Source: Alteromonas antoniana (lineage in GTDB: Bacteria; Pseudomonadota; Gammaproteobacteria; Enterobacterales; Alteromonadaceae). Taken from it: a stretch of 64,000 bases of DNA. The stretch is taken from contig NZ_JAESDH010000003.1 in the NCBI RefSeq assembly GCF_019249295.1, forward strand, positions 124,001 through 188,000. Direction: 5' to 3'. Shown here one piece after another: positions 8,627 to 16,703 of this stretch; the first letter of the stretch is position 1, and the number at the start of each line of letters is the position of its first letter. The notes under the pieces are model-generated. The model was not told where the DNA came from. It was given only the letters and a program-made list of their open reading frames with translations, and made no database searches. The translations under genes were made by a program, and so were the position numbers.

Positions 8627-8655
8627 TTGTTATGATTGCACGTACAAACTATAAT
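8627..8655 (+). promoter_or_regulatory. sigma70-type promoter with palindrome in the spacer
   Basis: TTGTTA (8627-8632) and TATAAT (8650-8655) are 17 bp apart. The spacer holds GATTGCACGTACAA, nearly identical to the palindromes at 678-691 and 11071-11084. It overlaps the first codons of the nuclease gene as called from ATG 8632, so either that start is too far upstream or the promoter likeness is fortuitous. Confidence 0.5.
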
Positions 8656-9228
8656 CCTATTAGTTTACGATTTGATAGCCTAGATTCGCTCGCCTCCTCT
8701 ATGGGTAAATCTGTGAAAGAGGTCGAGAAGCGCGTTCGCGGTGGTACAGGTAGCGCGACGACCTGCCTTCAGGGCCAATCGAGACTTAAGTCCTTTGAAA
8801 AAGAGGTACCTGAATATTCTTCGCTTCCATCGAAAGAACCGCAGGTATTGCTATATCAAGCTTTAGTTAAAAGATTTGGGACTTACTGGAACGGTGGCGA
8901 TGTAGCATATGAGATAACTAACGTTTTACCTTCAAGGAAGTATGAAGGTGATATTGTTTTTCCAAATTATCGCGTGATAGTTGAAATGGATGGTTATCGT
9001 CATCACGGACTTTCAAAATCCGGCTTCAAGCGGGATAGACAGAAATGGTTGATGTTTCTAGAGCATGGCTGGGTGATAATACCCATCAGCAACGAACAAG
9101 TTAGAAACGAGTTAGAAAACGTAGTCGCTTCAATAAGCAACTGCTTAAGCCATAGAGAGTACAAATTTCTGAGATTGGTATTGAAGAAGCGCGTTGTAGG
9201 CTGCCAACCAGATATTAAAGTGGAGTAG
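8632..9228 (+). CDS. Vsr/DUF559-like endonuclease
   Basis: 198 residues from ATG 8632. TTG 8620 has AGGG five bases upstream and is a possible start; if the promoter at 8627-8655 is real, a start near ATG 8701 is needed. The C-terminal half carries a PD-(D/E)XK pattern of the Vsr/DUF559 type: YEGDIVFP, then VIVEMDGYRHHG with E and D two residues apart and following histidines, then a helix with K and R, then GWVIIPIS. These proteins cut DNA strands, for example at mismatches; the target here is unknown. It is followed after 4 bases by a small basic protein. Confidence 0.7.
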   Translation: MIARTNYNPISLRFDSLDSLASSMGKSVKEVEKRVRGGTGSATTCLQGQSRLKSFEKEVPEYSSLPSKEPQVLLYQALVKRFGTYWNGGDVAYEITNVLPSRKYEGDIVFPNYRVIVEMDGYRHHGLSKSGFKRDRQKWLMFLEHGWVIIPISNEQVRNELENVVASISNCLSHREYKFLRLVLKKRVVGCQPDIKVE

Positions 9229-9232
9229 TCCA

Positions 9233-9568
9233 ATGGATGAAAGAAGAAAGGCAATATTGAGAAAGGCCAACTTGCGGCACTCTGAAAAAAGAAAGCAGGA
9301 ACAAGCGAGACTGCCAGAGATGCATGTCAGTCACGCGAAAAAAGCTGAGATTGATAGACTAAAAGATAATTTTAAAATCTCCAACAAAGAGGCAACATTG
9401 TTAGGCTTGGAGCTCGTTTTTAGATGTGCAGAGGCTGGAATAGACATTTCGAAATACCTCCATAAGCACGTCTACGGTGATCCGCGGGAAGTCACTGAAA
9501 GTAAATTTACCGAAAAGTCAAAAGAGCTTATTGAAGCTATCAAAAATATTGAATCAAAAGGCACATAA
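9233..9568 (+). CDS. Small basic helical protein, unknown
   Basis: 111 residues, start ATG 9233 with GGAG eight bases upstream. The first 60 residues are rich in K and R and predicted helical, which suggests nucleic-acid binding. The middle (ISNKEATLLGLELVFRCAEAGIDISKYL) resembles the helical part of small plasmid accessory proteins, but no family is certain. It follows the nuclease gene by 4 bases and is likely co-transcribed with it. Confidence 0.6.
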   Translation: MDERRKAILRKANLRHSEKRKQEQARLPEMHVSHAKKAEIDRLKDNFKISNKEATLLGLELVFRCAEAGIDISKYLHKHVYGDPREVTESKFTEKSKELIEAIKNIESKGT

Positions 9569-9616
9569 TTTGCAGCCTAAAATTAGCGTCAAAAAGCCAT
9601 CACGACAGAGGATATA

Positions 9617-10090
9617 ATGATAAGCGGTAAAAACAATGGTCCCTTTACAAAAGCTGGTGTCATCAACACTTTGAAAGTCGCTGTTACAGCGCATATCGAC
9701 ACAGTTTTCGGGAATGACTATTTAGGAGCCAGAAAAGCGTATGCTCTTCTCTCCTTGTGCTCAGAATGTATCCGAGACGCACAAGATATTGAGGACGTGC
9801 AAAAAGCTTATAAAATTTATCGTTACGCCTTAAATACTCAAGGGTTGTCAACAGTGCTGAGGCGAAACCCAACAGTATCTGCTGCCTTTCAGAAGGCACA
9901 ATATCACTGGGATACCAGAGACATGGTGACAATCAGTGGCTTACTTCACGAAAAACATGTCAACGAGTTCAATAATCACATTAAAACTATTGCTTCCCGA
10001 CTCAGCCAGGCTATTTCGCAAATTGACTCATTGGAGCAGTACGTGTTGCAGAATAGAGTCGAATTTGAAGCTGCCGCCAAAGCCGCTTAG
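9617..10090 (+). CDS. Unknown helical 157-residue protein
   Basis: Start ATG 9617 after AGAGGA. The protein is all-helical by appearance, with no cysteine pairs apart from one SLCSEC stretch, and ends in a helix with hydrophobic heptads (about 115-150) that could be a coiled coil. It is the last gene of the plus-strand run from 8632 and is followed by a clear terminator (10109-10133). Function unknown. Confidence 0.6.
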   Translation: MISGKNNGPFTKAGVINTLKVAVTAHIDTVFGNDYLGARKAYALLSLCSECIRDAQDIEDVQKAYKIYRYALNTQGLSTVLRRNPTVSAAFQKAQYHWDTRDMVTISGLLHEKHVNEFNNHIKTIASRLSQAISQIDSLEQYVLQNRVEFEAAAKAA

Positions 10091-10108
10091 AGCTGACAAA
10101 ATTTAACT

Positions 10109-10133
10109 AGCCCGGTACATCCGGGCTTTTTTA
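10109..10133 (+). terminator. Rho-independent terminator
   Basis: AGCCCGG (10109-10115), a five-base loop, CCGGGCT (10121-10127), then a T-run. It ends the 8632-10090 operon. Confidence 0.85.
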
Positions 10134-10159
10134 TTGTCTAACCACAACCATTCATTTAG

Positions 10160-10178
10160 TATACCCTTTGTGCATAAT
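10160..10178 (+). promoter_or_regulatory. TATA/TGTGCATAA motif before prepilin peptidase
   Basis: TATACCCTTTGTGCATAAT, the five-base-spacer form of the window-wide motif, 20 bases before the TTG start at 10198. The GTG inside it (10168) is in frame with the peptidase, which explains why a longer start can be mistaken for the real one. Confidence 0.5.
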
Positions 10179-10197
10179 AGGCGTAGAGGAAATACAT

Positions 10198-10998
10198 TTG
10201 TTCATTTCACTTTTACTTACAATACTGGTTTCTTTCGTAGTAGGCAGGGTACTTCAACACATTGCCTGGTACTTGCCGAAGAATATGGTATACGAGGACC
10301 ATCTTGCGGTTGCTGAGTTCTTGGAACAGCCCGTTTCTCCAGATGCGTCACAAGTAAAATTCTGGTCTCTTCAGCACAACGGAATGGCCAGCCCTCTTTT
10401 CTCCTTTTTCGGACACGACCATAAGAAGAAGCGAAGTAGCTTTCTGTCGCAGTTTGGATACGATGCCGCATTCATATTCTCAGCTATAGAAGTCCTTCGT
10501 GTTTTTGGAAACACATATGCAGGCATAGCGGCATTAGTTATCTCGTTCGCGCTCATCACGCTGTCAAAGGTCGACTTCGAGTCAATGCTACTACCGAATA
10601 CTGTAGTCATTCCTCTGATGGGATTTGGCCTCTATTTGTCGGTTGACGGAGTTTTTATTGAGTCTGATACCGCAGTTATTGGATTGGTCACAAGTTTCGC
10701 TGCGTTAACGCTCTTCGCTTGGGTGATGGAGAAAATTCTAAAGCAGGAGCAAATCGGTGGAGGAGACTTAAAATTAATTCCAGCAATTTTTACGTTCATC
10801 CCAATTAGTCTTGCAGCCAGCTTTGCTATAATTTCCTGTGCGTTGTTTCTGTTTATGGTTGCTATGAAAAACGCATGGGGTAAAGCGTCTGGCAAACAAA
10901 CTCATAACTTAAACTCTCCCTTCCCCTTCGGCCCAAGCCTCTGCATTGCAGGATGGATAATGCTTCTCTACGGAGACATTTTACAAAAGATAATGTAG
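10198..10998 (+). CDS. Type IV prepilin peptidase (A24 family)
   Basis: 266 residues from TTG 10198, chosen because GAGGA lies seven bases before it; GTG 10168 falls inside an operator-like motif. It has several membrane helices. Two catalytic aspartates are visible: D126 in KVDFESMLLPN and D190 in GGGDLKL, the paired motifs of PilD-type aspartic peptidases. The usual CxxC pairs of the N-methylation domain are absent, as in shorter members. It should process type IV prepilins, and the pil genes at 59-64 kb are the obvious clients although they lie about 50 kb away. It is a single-gene unit. Confidence 0.85.
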   Translation: MFISLLLTILVSFVVGRVLQHIAWYLPKNMVYEDHLAVAEFLEQPVSPDASQVKFWSLQHNGMASPLFSFFGHDHKKKRSSFLSQFGYDAAFIFSAIEVLRVFGNTYAGIAALVISFALITLSKVDFESMLLPNTVVIPLMGFGLYLSVDGVFIESDTAVIGLVTSFAALTLFAWVMEKILKQEQIGGGDLKLIPAIFTFIPISLAASFAIISCALFLFMVAMKNAWGKASGKQTHNLNSPFPFGPSLCIAGWIMLLYGDILQKIM

Positions 10999-11061
10999 CA
11001 GTTATCTCAGGATGATAGTCGAAATGAAGCCGATCAGAGCCAGCACCATGTAAATAAAACA

Positions 11062-11090
11062 TTGACAAAGATTGTACGCACAATTACTGT
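11062..11090 (+). promoter_or_regulatory. sigma70-type promoter with palindrome in the spacer
   Basis: TTGACA (11062-11067), a 17-bp spacer AAGATTGTACGCACAAT, then TACTGT (11085-11090). The spacer differs from that at 672-700 by one base. Transcription would start about 18 bases before ATG 11115. It is the strongest member of the three-promoter set. Confidence 0.7.
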
Positions 11091-11114
11091 ATATAAAAAC
11101 AGTAGAGGTGTACT

Positions 11115-11789
11115 ATGAAATCTTTAGTTAAGCATTTAGAAGACGGTTTTTACGCAGTAGGAAGCGGAACTCCGTTAAGCGTTTTGATCGACCACTTTAT
11201 CCAATTCCTTGCCGGCGAGAGCATTCCTGGTTATGCAGATGTTGATGGCAAAGCCAAAGAGTGGGCTGACGAGGGAGTTCAGCTTCTCATTGATGCATAT
11301 CGAAACTCCCCTCCGTTTACTGACGTAGTCTCTGATCTTCTGATGCAATTTGCCGGAAAAGGCCAAAAGTCTGCACTAGGCCAATATCATACGCCACCTT
11401 CTGTTGCTGATTTACTATCTGCACTCTCTTCAACGGGGCCAGATCATGGCTTGCTGTCAAAGTTACATGATGCAAAAGATAGCAACACGCTTATCAGTAT
11501 ATTGGATCCAGCTGGTGGCTCTGGTCAGCTGGTCTTATCCACTTGCCGAATGGTTTTAAATGATGATCCAGAGCTAATCAAAAACCTTTTTGTGTGCAGT
11601 TGTGACCTGGATATACTCAGCACCAAGCTACAGATAGCAAATTTTAGTGCTGCAGAGTGCATTCATGGCCAGACGCTGGGCAGATTGGAAATTTACAGAG
11701 GAGATAGCTTGAGGCCAAGTTCCTTAGAGTGTGTTTGTGCAGGCGGATACTACTATGCGAAAGAAGCTAAAGAAGAGTTGGTAGCATGA
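11115..11789 (+). CDS. N6-adenine DNA methyltransferase, part 1 (motif I)
   Basis: 224 residues from ATG 11115 with an AGAGGTG ribosome site. Residues about 89-95 read GQYHTPP, the entry to the HsdM/N12-type methylase fold, and about 131-138 read DPAGGSGQ, the SAM-binding motif I. The NPPF motif IV is not in this protein but near the start of the next gene, which overlaps by four bases (ATGA). Together the two cover one methyltransferase. Either this is a natural two-chain enzyme or one gene broken long ago with both halves still translated. Its promoter shares the palindrome seen before the DUF7007 and nuclease genes. Confidence 0.8.
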   Translation: MKSLVKHLEDGFYAVGSGTPLSVLIDHFIQFLAGESIPGYADVDGKAKEWADEGVQLLIDAYRNSPPFTDVVSDLLMQFAGKGQKSALGQYHTPPSVADLLSALSSTGPDHGLLSKLHDAKDSNTLISILDPAGGSGQLVLSTCRMVLNDDPELIKNLFVCSCDLDILSTKLQIANFSAAECIHGQTLGRLEIYRGDSLRPSSLECVCAGGYYYAKEAKEELVA

Positions 11790-12310
11790 TTTTAGGTGCA
11801 GAAGTATCTCTATCCGAGGAGCGATTTGATTTGGTAATATCAAACCCACCATTCGGTAAATCGAGTACCAGCGGAGTATCAAACTCCCCATACGCTTTTA
11901 AACTGATAGAATCTGAGAACGGTATAGAGCCAAGTCAGCGCTTAGTCTCAAAGCAGTGCCTGTCTGCCTTATTTCTTGGTTTGATACTGGATAAAGCTAA
12001 GGACAATGGAACAGTAACGGCCCTACTGCCAAGCTCAATAACATCGAATGCCAGCTTCAAAAGCCTCAGACAGCATCTTATGCAGGAGAACTACGTCCAA
12101 GCAAGCATTTCCCTTCCCTCTCATACGTTCTATCATACTGGTACGTCAGTGAGCACATCTGTGTTGTCTATTGAGAAGTCGGGACAGCAGGATGATGTCT
12201 TTATGGCGGTAATCGAATCTATTGGCTGGGATACCCGCGGCCGACAAGTTCAGAAAAATGACATCCCATTAGTGTTGGAAGCGTTTCGTGAATTTAGTAT
12301 TTCAAGATAA
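11786..12310 (+). CDS. N6-adenine DNA methyltransferase, part 2 (motif IV)
   Basis: 174 residues, ATG 11786 overlapping the upstream TGA. SNPPFGK at about 19-25 is the catalytic motif IV of N6-adenine methylases. Further on TALLPSSI and SISLPSHTFYHTGTSVSTSVL match the later strands of HsdM-like enzymes. There is no motif I, so activity would need the product of the preceding gene. The C-terminus overlaps the next gene by 23 bases. No specificity subunit or cognate endonuclease is adjacent, so it may be solitary and protective or regulatory. Confidence 0.8.
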   Translation: MILGAEVSLSEERFDLVISNPPFGKSSTSGVSNSPYAFKLIESENGIEPSQRLVSKQCLSALFLGLILDKAKDNGTVTALLPSSITSNASFKSLRQHLMQENYVQASISLPSHTFYHTGTSVSTSVLSIEKSGQQDDVFMAVIESIGWDTRGRQVQKNDIPLVLEAFREFSISR

Positions 12311-12806
12311 ACAAATTGAAGAGCTGGTCTCGACAACTCTTTTTGAGAAGACAGTGCCACCAGCGATTGGCTTAAGCACGAAGCTACAAGCTCTCTTAAT
12401 TGCAACAAATACAAGCGAACTTCGGTATGCTTTTAAGGCAATCGACATTATGAAGGTAGTCAAAAGTGCCGGAAGGTTTGGCGAAGACCCGAATGACCCA
12501 ATGACAAAATTGCTTTTAGAGGACGTATACCTGGATATACAGAAGATCGTAACATCCAAGGAATATACCGCGATGCCCGTAATAGGTGAAGCTAGTTTCC
12601 AACACTGGTGTGAGTGGTATATTGAAGCCTCCAGTAGCTACCTTTTGGCTTTAGGAATGAACAAGCGGCCCAGGAAAGCAGACATAGCAGAGCTGCTTGG
12701 AGTTTCCAGCAGTAGAATCTCAGAATGGAAGTCGACTATACCGCTATATATTCAGCGCTCTATGGAGCACTTGGCGTGTAGAAAAATTTGGGAAATTGTT
12801 AGTTGA
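12288..12806 (+). CDS. Helix-turn-helix protein of methylase operon
   Basis: 172 residues from GTG 12288, with GGAAG seven bases upstream. Residues about 126-147 (RKADIAELLGVSSSRISEWK) form a clear helix-turn-helix near the C-terminus; the N-terminal 120 residues are helical and unrecognised. It overlaps the methylase part 2 gene by 23 bases. It could be the regulator of this operon, and perhaps of the palindrome-bearing promoters, or a DNA-recognition partner of the methylase. The 3' end overlaps the convergent gene at 12799 by 8 bases. Confidence 0.65.
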   Translation: MNLVFQDKQIEELVSTTLFEKTVPPAIGLSTKLQALLIATNTSELRYAFKAIDIMKVVKSAGRFGEDPNDPMTKLLLEDVYLDIQKIVTSKEYTAMPVIGEASFQHWCEWYIEASSSYLLALGMNKRPRKADIAELLGVSSSRISEWKSTIPLYIQRSMEHLACRKIWEIVS

Positions 12807-13236
12807 AACTGACGTCTGATGCAGGCCACACCATCACGTTGATTATGTCACCTGGTACTTTATCCAACGCTTCAGGTTCTATGAACCCTAATACAGCTGA
12901 AGGCTCGAGAGAGCTAACATCGACTTCAGAATGGATATTGAAGTAGAACGTATCATCAGTTGTCATAATGCCCACTTTGTAAGCACTTTCGACTGTGACC
13001 TTATGAGATATTTCGCACATGATGTTGATGACATCATCTGCATCGACATTTGTTAGGGCTAACAGTTCAAGTTGAGATACTTGAGTAAGATCACTTCGGG
13101 ATTCCACATCAAAGAAGTGATTACCATAAGAGGTCATCGCGCATATCGTATACTTTTCGCTTACCGACTGTATGTGCGTCGAATCTGCTACTCTTGAGTG
13201 AAAATTTACGCTTTCCTGGCGAAGTGCTAACGTCAT
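12799..13236 (-). CDS. Unknown 145-residue protein
   Basis: I chose ATG 13236, where AGGT lies upstream, over ATG 13314, which adds a cysteine-rich tail of doubtful coding quality. The protein looks alpha/beta and acidic, with no signal peptide or membrane segment. An acidic stretch at the C-terminus ends in MVWPAS. No family is recognised. A copy of the window-wide motif lies 140 bases upstream (13375-13393). Confidence 0.55.
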   Translation of the reverse strand: MTLALRQESVNFHSRVADSTHIQSVSEKYTICAMTSYGNHFFDVESRSDLTQVSQLELLALTNVDADDVINIMCEISHKVTVESAYKVGIMTTDDTFYFNIHSEVDVSSLEPSAVLGFIEPEALDKVPGDIINVMVWPASDVSFN

Positions 13237-13550
13237 GCTGTACCTACTGCAAATAAAACAAAATACGAATGATGATGTGGGGCTTACTATAAATTTTATT
13301 TTGCTTTCAGACAAGTCTGGGTCCTCAACCTGAGGCCAGAGAGTGACTATTTACTTCAGAAAAAGTGCATATTGTATACACGCAATGCATAATAAGTAGC
13401 AAGCACTAACCTCAAAACCACCTATTCTTAAGCGATCTTATTTTTAATGAAAAAAGTTCAAAAAAATTTATAGTAACGCGTGAATTGTAGGAGAGTACAA
13501 GATTGAGCAAACTGATATTTATGCTAGCGCAAGGAGAGTGGCCAGTATGT
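13237..13550. promoter_or_regulatory. Intergenic region with one motif copy
   Basis: About 310 bases between two minus-strand genes. I see no gene. TATACACGCAATGCATAAT at 13375-13393 matches the five-base-spacer form of the window-wide motif. A good AAGGAGAG site at 13528 leads only to a four-codon frame, so it is probably chance. Confidence 0.45.
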
Positions 13551-14459
13551 TTAAGCTATAGCCTTTTCGGCGCCTAACTTCGACACAATAGAGTGAGCGA
13601 GGATTGTACTGTGCTGGCTTACATAACCGAAAGTAAAATTATCACGTTGAACTGCGCCTTCAGAATTCATAGAAATCTCACGAAGTGGCACTCCATATCG
13701 ACTCAGATCAGCGACCTGGCTTTCAGTTAATAATGCGCTCGTGCCAGATTTCATCAATTCTGAGACAACCTGGGGCATGCTATCCACTATCGTGGGGGAG
13801 ACTTCAAAGACTTCTACAGCGCCAAGCAAGGAAAAGTTATCATCGGTAGTTATTAAGCGTCCGTGACATGCAGTATTTAAATTTAGATCAACAGTGTAGG
13901 CTGAGACAGTTTCGTACAAAGAAGCCAGTGGCACAAGATCGTCATTTAGAGAAAGACAAACATCTCTGTCCAAATTTGGCAGAATCGCCAAGGATGTCTC
14001 CTGACTGTTGAAGGATTCAACCAAGTCTATTGTTTTAAAGACTCTGCACTCTACAGTCTGAATATCTAACAGCTTTTCACTAACCGCATTCACCGCGGAC
14101 ATTATGTCAGTGATTGCTTTAGGAGGCAGCAGGCTACTTATTCCAACAACGTGGCTTTCACCCTGTACAAGTATATCTTTAGCAGTGAGTGCGTTCCTGA
14201 GACTATCAGAGAAGTATTTGTCGGCGTAAATATAGAGTCTTTTGCCCGCGTCTGTGAGCTTAATTTTTCTATGGCCACCGCGGTCGATAAGTTTTGTATT
14301 GAGCTTATTTTCTATCTTTTTCATCGCAGCAGAGATCGCTGGTTGAGTCACATCAAGAAAATTTGCAGCTCCAGTAAGGCGCCCTGTTTTTACGATAGCC
14401 CAGAAACTCTCTAAAGACTTTTCATCGTATATACCGGTGATTTTTTCCGTTCTAAACAT
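13551..14459 (-). CDS. LysR-type transcriptional regulator
   Basis: 302 residues. The N-terminus has the LysR winged helix-turn-helix: GRLTGAANFLDVTQPAISAAMKKIE at about 26-50, then LIDRGGHRKIKLTDAG. The remainder is the effector-binding domain and looks divergent. It starts three bases after the stop of the unknown 287-residue gene and is co-transcribed with it, which is unusual since LysR genes normally diverge from their targets. Its ligand and targets are unknown. Confidence 0.85.
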   Translation of the reverse strand: MFRTEKITGIYDEKSLESFWAIVKTGRLTGAANFLDVTQPAISAAMKKIENKLNTKLIDRGGHRKIKLTDAGKRLYIYADKYFSDSLRNALTAKDILVQGESHVVGISSLLPPKAITDIMSAVNAVSEKLLDIQTVECRVFKTIDLVESFNSQETSLAILPNLDRDVCLSLNDDLVPLASLYETVSAYTVDLNLNTACHGRLITTDDNFSLLGAVEVFEVSPTIVDSMPQVVSELMKSGTSALLTESQVADLSRYGVPLREISMNSEGAVQRDNFTFGYVSQHSTILAHSIVSKLGAEKAIA

Positions 14460-14461
14460 AT

Positions 14462-15325
14462 CTACAGCACCCGGGATGGGTTCGCATCTATAATGCGAAG
14501 CTCATTTCCATATTCGTAAAATGATTCAATTAGAAATTTGGAGTATTCCATTGTCGTTGTAATAAAAGGCCTGTTCATAAATACAACAGTAGTAAGGCCT
14601 AAGCTAAATCGCTTACGTAATACTATACCTAAACTAGCTTGTAATGGCGAAGAGAAATGACCGTTTGGGTGGCGTAAAATCAGACAATCAGCTTTTTTTT
14701 GCCTCTGAATTTTCTGATAATCAAATTCTCCAAATGGTTTGTTCTCACAGCCTGGAGCGCCCGGATCAAGAATTTCTTCCATTTCACAATTGAGGATACT
14801 GGCATGCTGTTCGAACGTTTTCCAACGCTCACCGAATGCATCACTTATATCTCCATAAAGTCGAGATAAGGTATTAATAACAATACAGCCTGGATTTCCA
14901 AATTGTACTTTCTTGTTGTTTGCATGCCCATCACAAAATTTGTGAATCTCGTTTAATGAGTGAGAGATAAAGCCGTAATTCTTATGCAAACTTTTAAAGC
15001 TGGACTTCGCTTTATAGCGGCTTACAACACTCGATGCGCTTTTGTTCGGCACCTGTAAGCGTTGTCTTTTGAAGCCCGATTCATTCGCCTGGGATTTTAA
15101 CTTCCCCAGCACTTCTGTGCCAGTAGACATAGGTCTAGAAGCAAATGCCTTAGAGAACACTTTATCTAAAGACACGCCCATAGATAAAAGTTTTTCAGCC
15201 TTCGCAGGGTCGATATCGTAGTGCTTCAAAGCTGCATTTAAGCCCGAATACCGAGTACCAGCAATATACAAAGACCCGTCTGTATTAATCAGTACCCTTT
15301 GTTCAGATCTATTATTGCTACTCAA
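14462..15325 (-). CDS. Unknown protein co-transcribed with LysR regulator
   Basis: 287 residues from TTG 15325, justified by GGAGG eight bases upstream. The N-terminal 60 residues (INTDGSLYIAGTRYSG then helices) resemble a small DNA-interaction or dimerisation module. The C-terminal half contains a CLILRHPNGHF stretch and LGLTTVVFMNRPF, possibly part of an alpha/beta fold, but there is no P-loop. No family is recognised. Regulation may involve the divergent region with 15426. Confidence 0.65.
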   Translation of the reverse strand: MSSNNRSEQRVLINTDGSLYIAGTRYSGLNAALKHYDIDPAKAEKLLSMGVSLDKVFSKAFASRPMSTGTEVLGKLKSQANESGFKRQRLQVPNKSASSVVSRYKAKSSFKSLHKNYGFISHSLNEIHKFCDGHANNKKVQFGNPGCIVINTLSRLYGDISDAFGERWKTFEQHASILNCEMEEILDPGAPGCENKPFGEFDYQKIQRQKKADCLILRHPNGHFSSPLQASLGIVLRKRFSLGLTTVVFMNRPFITTTMEYSKFLIESFYEYGNELRIIDANPSRVL

Positions 15326-15425
15326 AAAAATGCCTCCGGCTTTATTACCTCAACATAGCACATAGCTGACAATCTAAGAAATTTGCCATATACTGCACAT
15401 TATATATTAATTAGGCTTAATTACT

Positions 15426-15707
15426 ATGATTCAAGATGCCTTTAAAAAGTTAACGAAAGCATCGAGCGCTCTAACCAAGGTGAATACTTCTGAGCTTGCT
15501 GAGAGTGAGGTTCATGCACTTCAAAATATTGTGTGCGCTTTGAACTATCACACCTCAGTAATCAGCCATGTTTCGCAAATGACAATCACCGGCAGCGCTT
15601 GCCATATGCCTCAGTTCAACCAGCCCGTCAAAGAAGCAATTAGGTTCTCCGACGAGGTGCTCAAAACGCTATCTGAAAAAACAAAGGGGTCGAAAAATGA
15701 AGTCTGA
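15426..15707 (+). CDS. Unknown 93-residue protein, first of topA run
   Basis: Helical, soluble-looking protein with a cysteine in HALQNIVCAL. ATG 15426 has no strong ribosome site. It overlaps the next gene by 11 bases. It begins a plus-strand run that continues through the ferredoxin to topoisomerase I. No family recognised. Confidence 0.6.
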   Translation: MIQDAFKKLTKASSALTKVNTSELAESEVHALQNIVCALNYHTSVISHVSQMTITGSACHMPQFNQPVKEAIRFSDEVLKTLSEKTKGSKNEV

Positions 15708-16356
15708 ACTACTGGAGTTAGCAAGCAAAGCTAACCTTTCTGTCACACGTTCAATGCAGTGGCTCCCCAAAAGCGCCTCCTTAGATAATGTACGTGCCGG
15801 TTTAGTATACGCTGGTGTTTTCGCTGCCAGTGCAGCTGCATTTACAGCCCACCAGCCAATCATCGACTTAGTTCAAGATTATTTCTCCGGCATGCCAATT
15901 GAAGATATGAAGCAAACCTTTCCTGAGTATCTAAACTCGGTCGTCTCCATGAAAAAGCCGGCAGATGCAATTACAGGGACTGCAATAGCGACCCTTACTG
16001 GAACTGCAATCGGTTATTACGGGATGGACCTTATGAACAGTGTCAACCACCTTACAAATAAGTTCCTGCCAGGGCTTAAAGCAAAGCGCCTAAACGCTTG
16101 CGTAAATCATGTTGTGAAAGCTTATGGTGAAATGACCGAAATGTCAGAAGAGTCAATCGGAGAACTCATTTCTTCTACATCACTGCACCGGTACATTTAT
16201 GGGCTTGATGATGCTAAGGACGTAGCGAATATCATAGGAGCCGCCACTAGCAAATTGGAACAACAAGAACACCTCTCCCGTGTCGACAAAGATATGACCT
16301 TCAGAACCGTCGAGCAGGACGATAGCTTCAGCCATTCGCAGATGAACATGAAGTAA
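15697..16356 (+). CDS. Membrane protein of unknown function
   Basis: 219 residues, ATG 15697 overlapping the upstream gene. Two small-residue-rich hydrophobic segments are seen at about 33-52 (VYAGVFAASAAAFTAH) and 88-108 (ITGTAIATLTGTAIGYYG), which together resemble a holin-like hairpin, but the size and charged C-terminus do not fit classical holins. No family is assigned. It sits 10 bases before the ferredoxin gene. Confidence 0.6.
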   Translation: MKSELLELASKANLSVTRSMQWLPKSASLDNVRAGLVYAGVFAASAAAFTAHQPIIDLVQDYFSGMPIEDMKQTFPEYLNSVVSMKKPADAITGTAIATLTGTAIGYYGMDLMNSVNHLTNKFLPGLKAKRLNACVNHVVKAYGEMTEMSEESIGELISSTSLHRYIYGLDDAKDVANIIGAATSKLEQQEHLSRVDKDMTFRTVEQDDSFSHSQMNMK

Positions 16357-16366
16357 GGGGTAGGCT

Positions 16367-16693
16367 ATGAATGATGAACTTGTGGAAGTAGAAATTGATG
16401 TAATTAGCGAGGCCAAGTTGACGCATCTTCTGAGAAACGTTGGTATTCAGATGCCGGTTCAGTGCTGTGAAGGGTTCTGTGGTACCTGCGTAGTTAAAGC
16501 AGACCCAAGCCAATTTACAGAAATCCACGACCAATTAGGCTGCCTAAATCCAGACCAAGAAATTCTTGCGTGCTCAGTAAAACCAAAATCAGGAATATCT
16601 CGAGTGGTTATAGAGCTACCCGGATATTTAGTCCAAGCATATGAAAAAAGTCTTGAGGCTAAAAATGAAGCCCTGACAGCGATGCATCCATAA
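16367..16693 (+). CDS. [2Fe-2S] plant-type ferredoxin
   Basis: 108 residues. The cysteine pattern C33-x4-C38-x2-C41 followed by C69 (ILACSVKP) is that of plant-type [2Fe-2S] ferredoxins and of the small ferredoxin that maintains ribonucleotide reductase (YfaE). The protein probably transfers single electrons in the cytoplasm, but its partner is not in the window. It lies 10 bases after the membrane protein gene and 10 before topA, in one apparent operon. A ferredoxin beside a topoisomerase gene is unusual. Confidence 0.85.
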   Translation: MNDELVEVEIDVISEAKLTHLLRNVGIQMPVQCCEGFCGTCVVKADPSQFTEIHDQLGCLNPDQEILACSVKPKSGISRVVIELPGYLVQAYEKSLEAKNEALTAMHP

Positions 16694-16703
16694 GAGAGAG
16701 AAA

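Noticed and set aside
9233..10090. Toxin-antitoxin pair
   Set aside because: Two small adjacent genes, but sizes, a 48-base gap and lack of any known toxin motif do not support it.
10168..10197. Longer GTG start for the prepilin peptidase
   Set aside because: The GTG lies in the TATA/TGTGCATAA motif with no ribosome site, while TTG 10198 has GAGGA at proper distance.
11786..11789. Sequencing frameshift in the methylase
   Set aside because: A clean ATGA overlap with intact ends on both sides is typical of coupled genes; error is not excluded but not favoured.
15697..16356. Phage holin
   Set aside because: Two helices fit, but the protein is too long, has a large charged C-terminus and there is no endolysin or other phage gene nearby.
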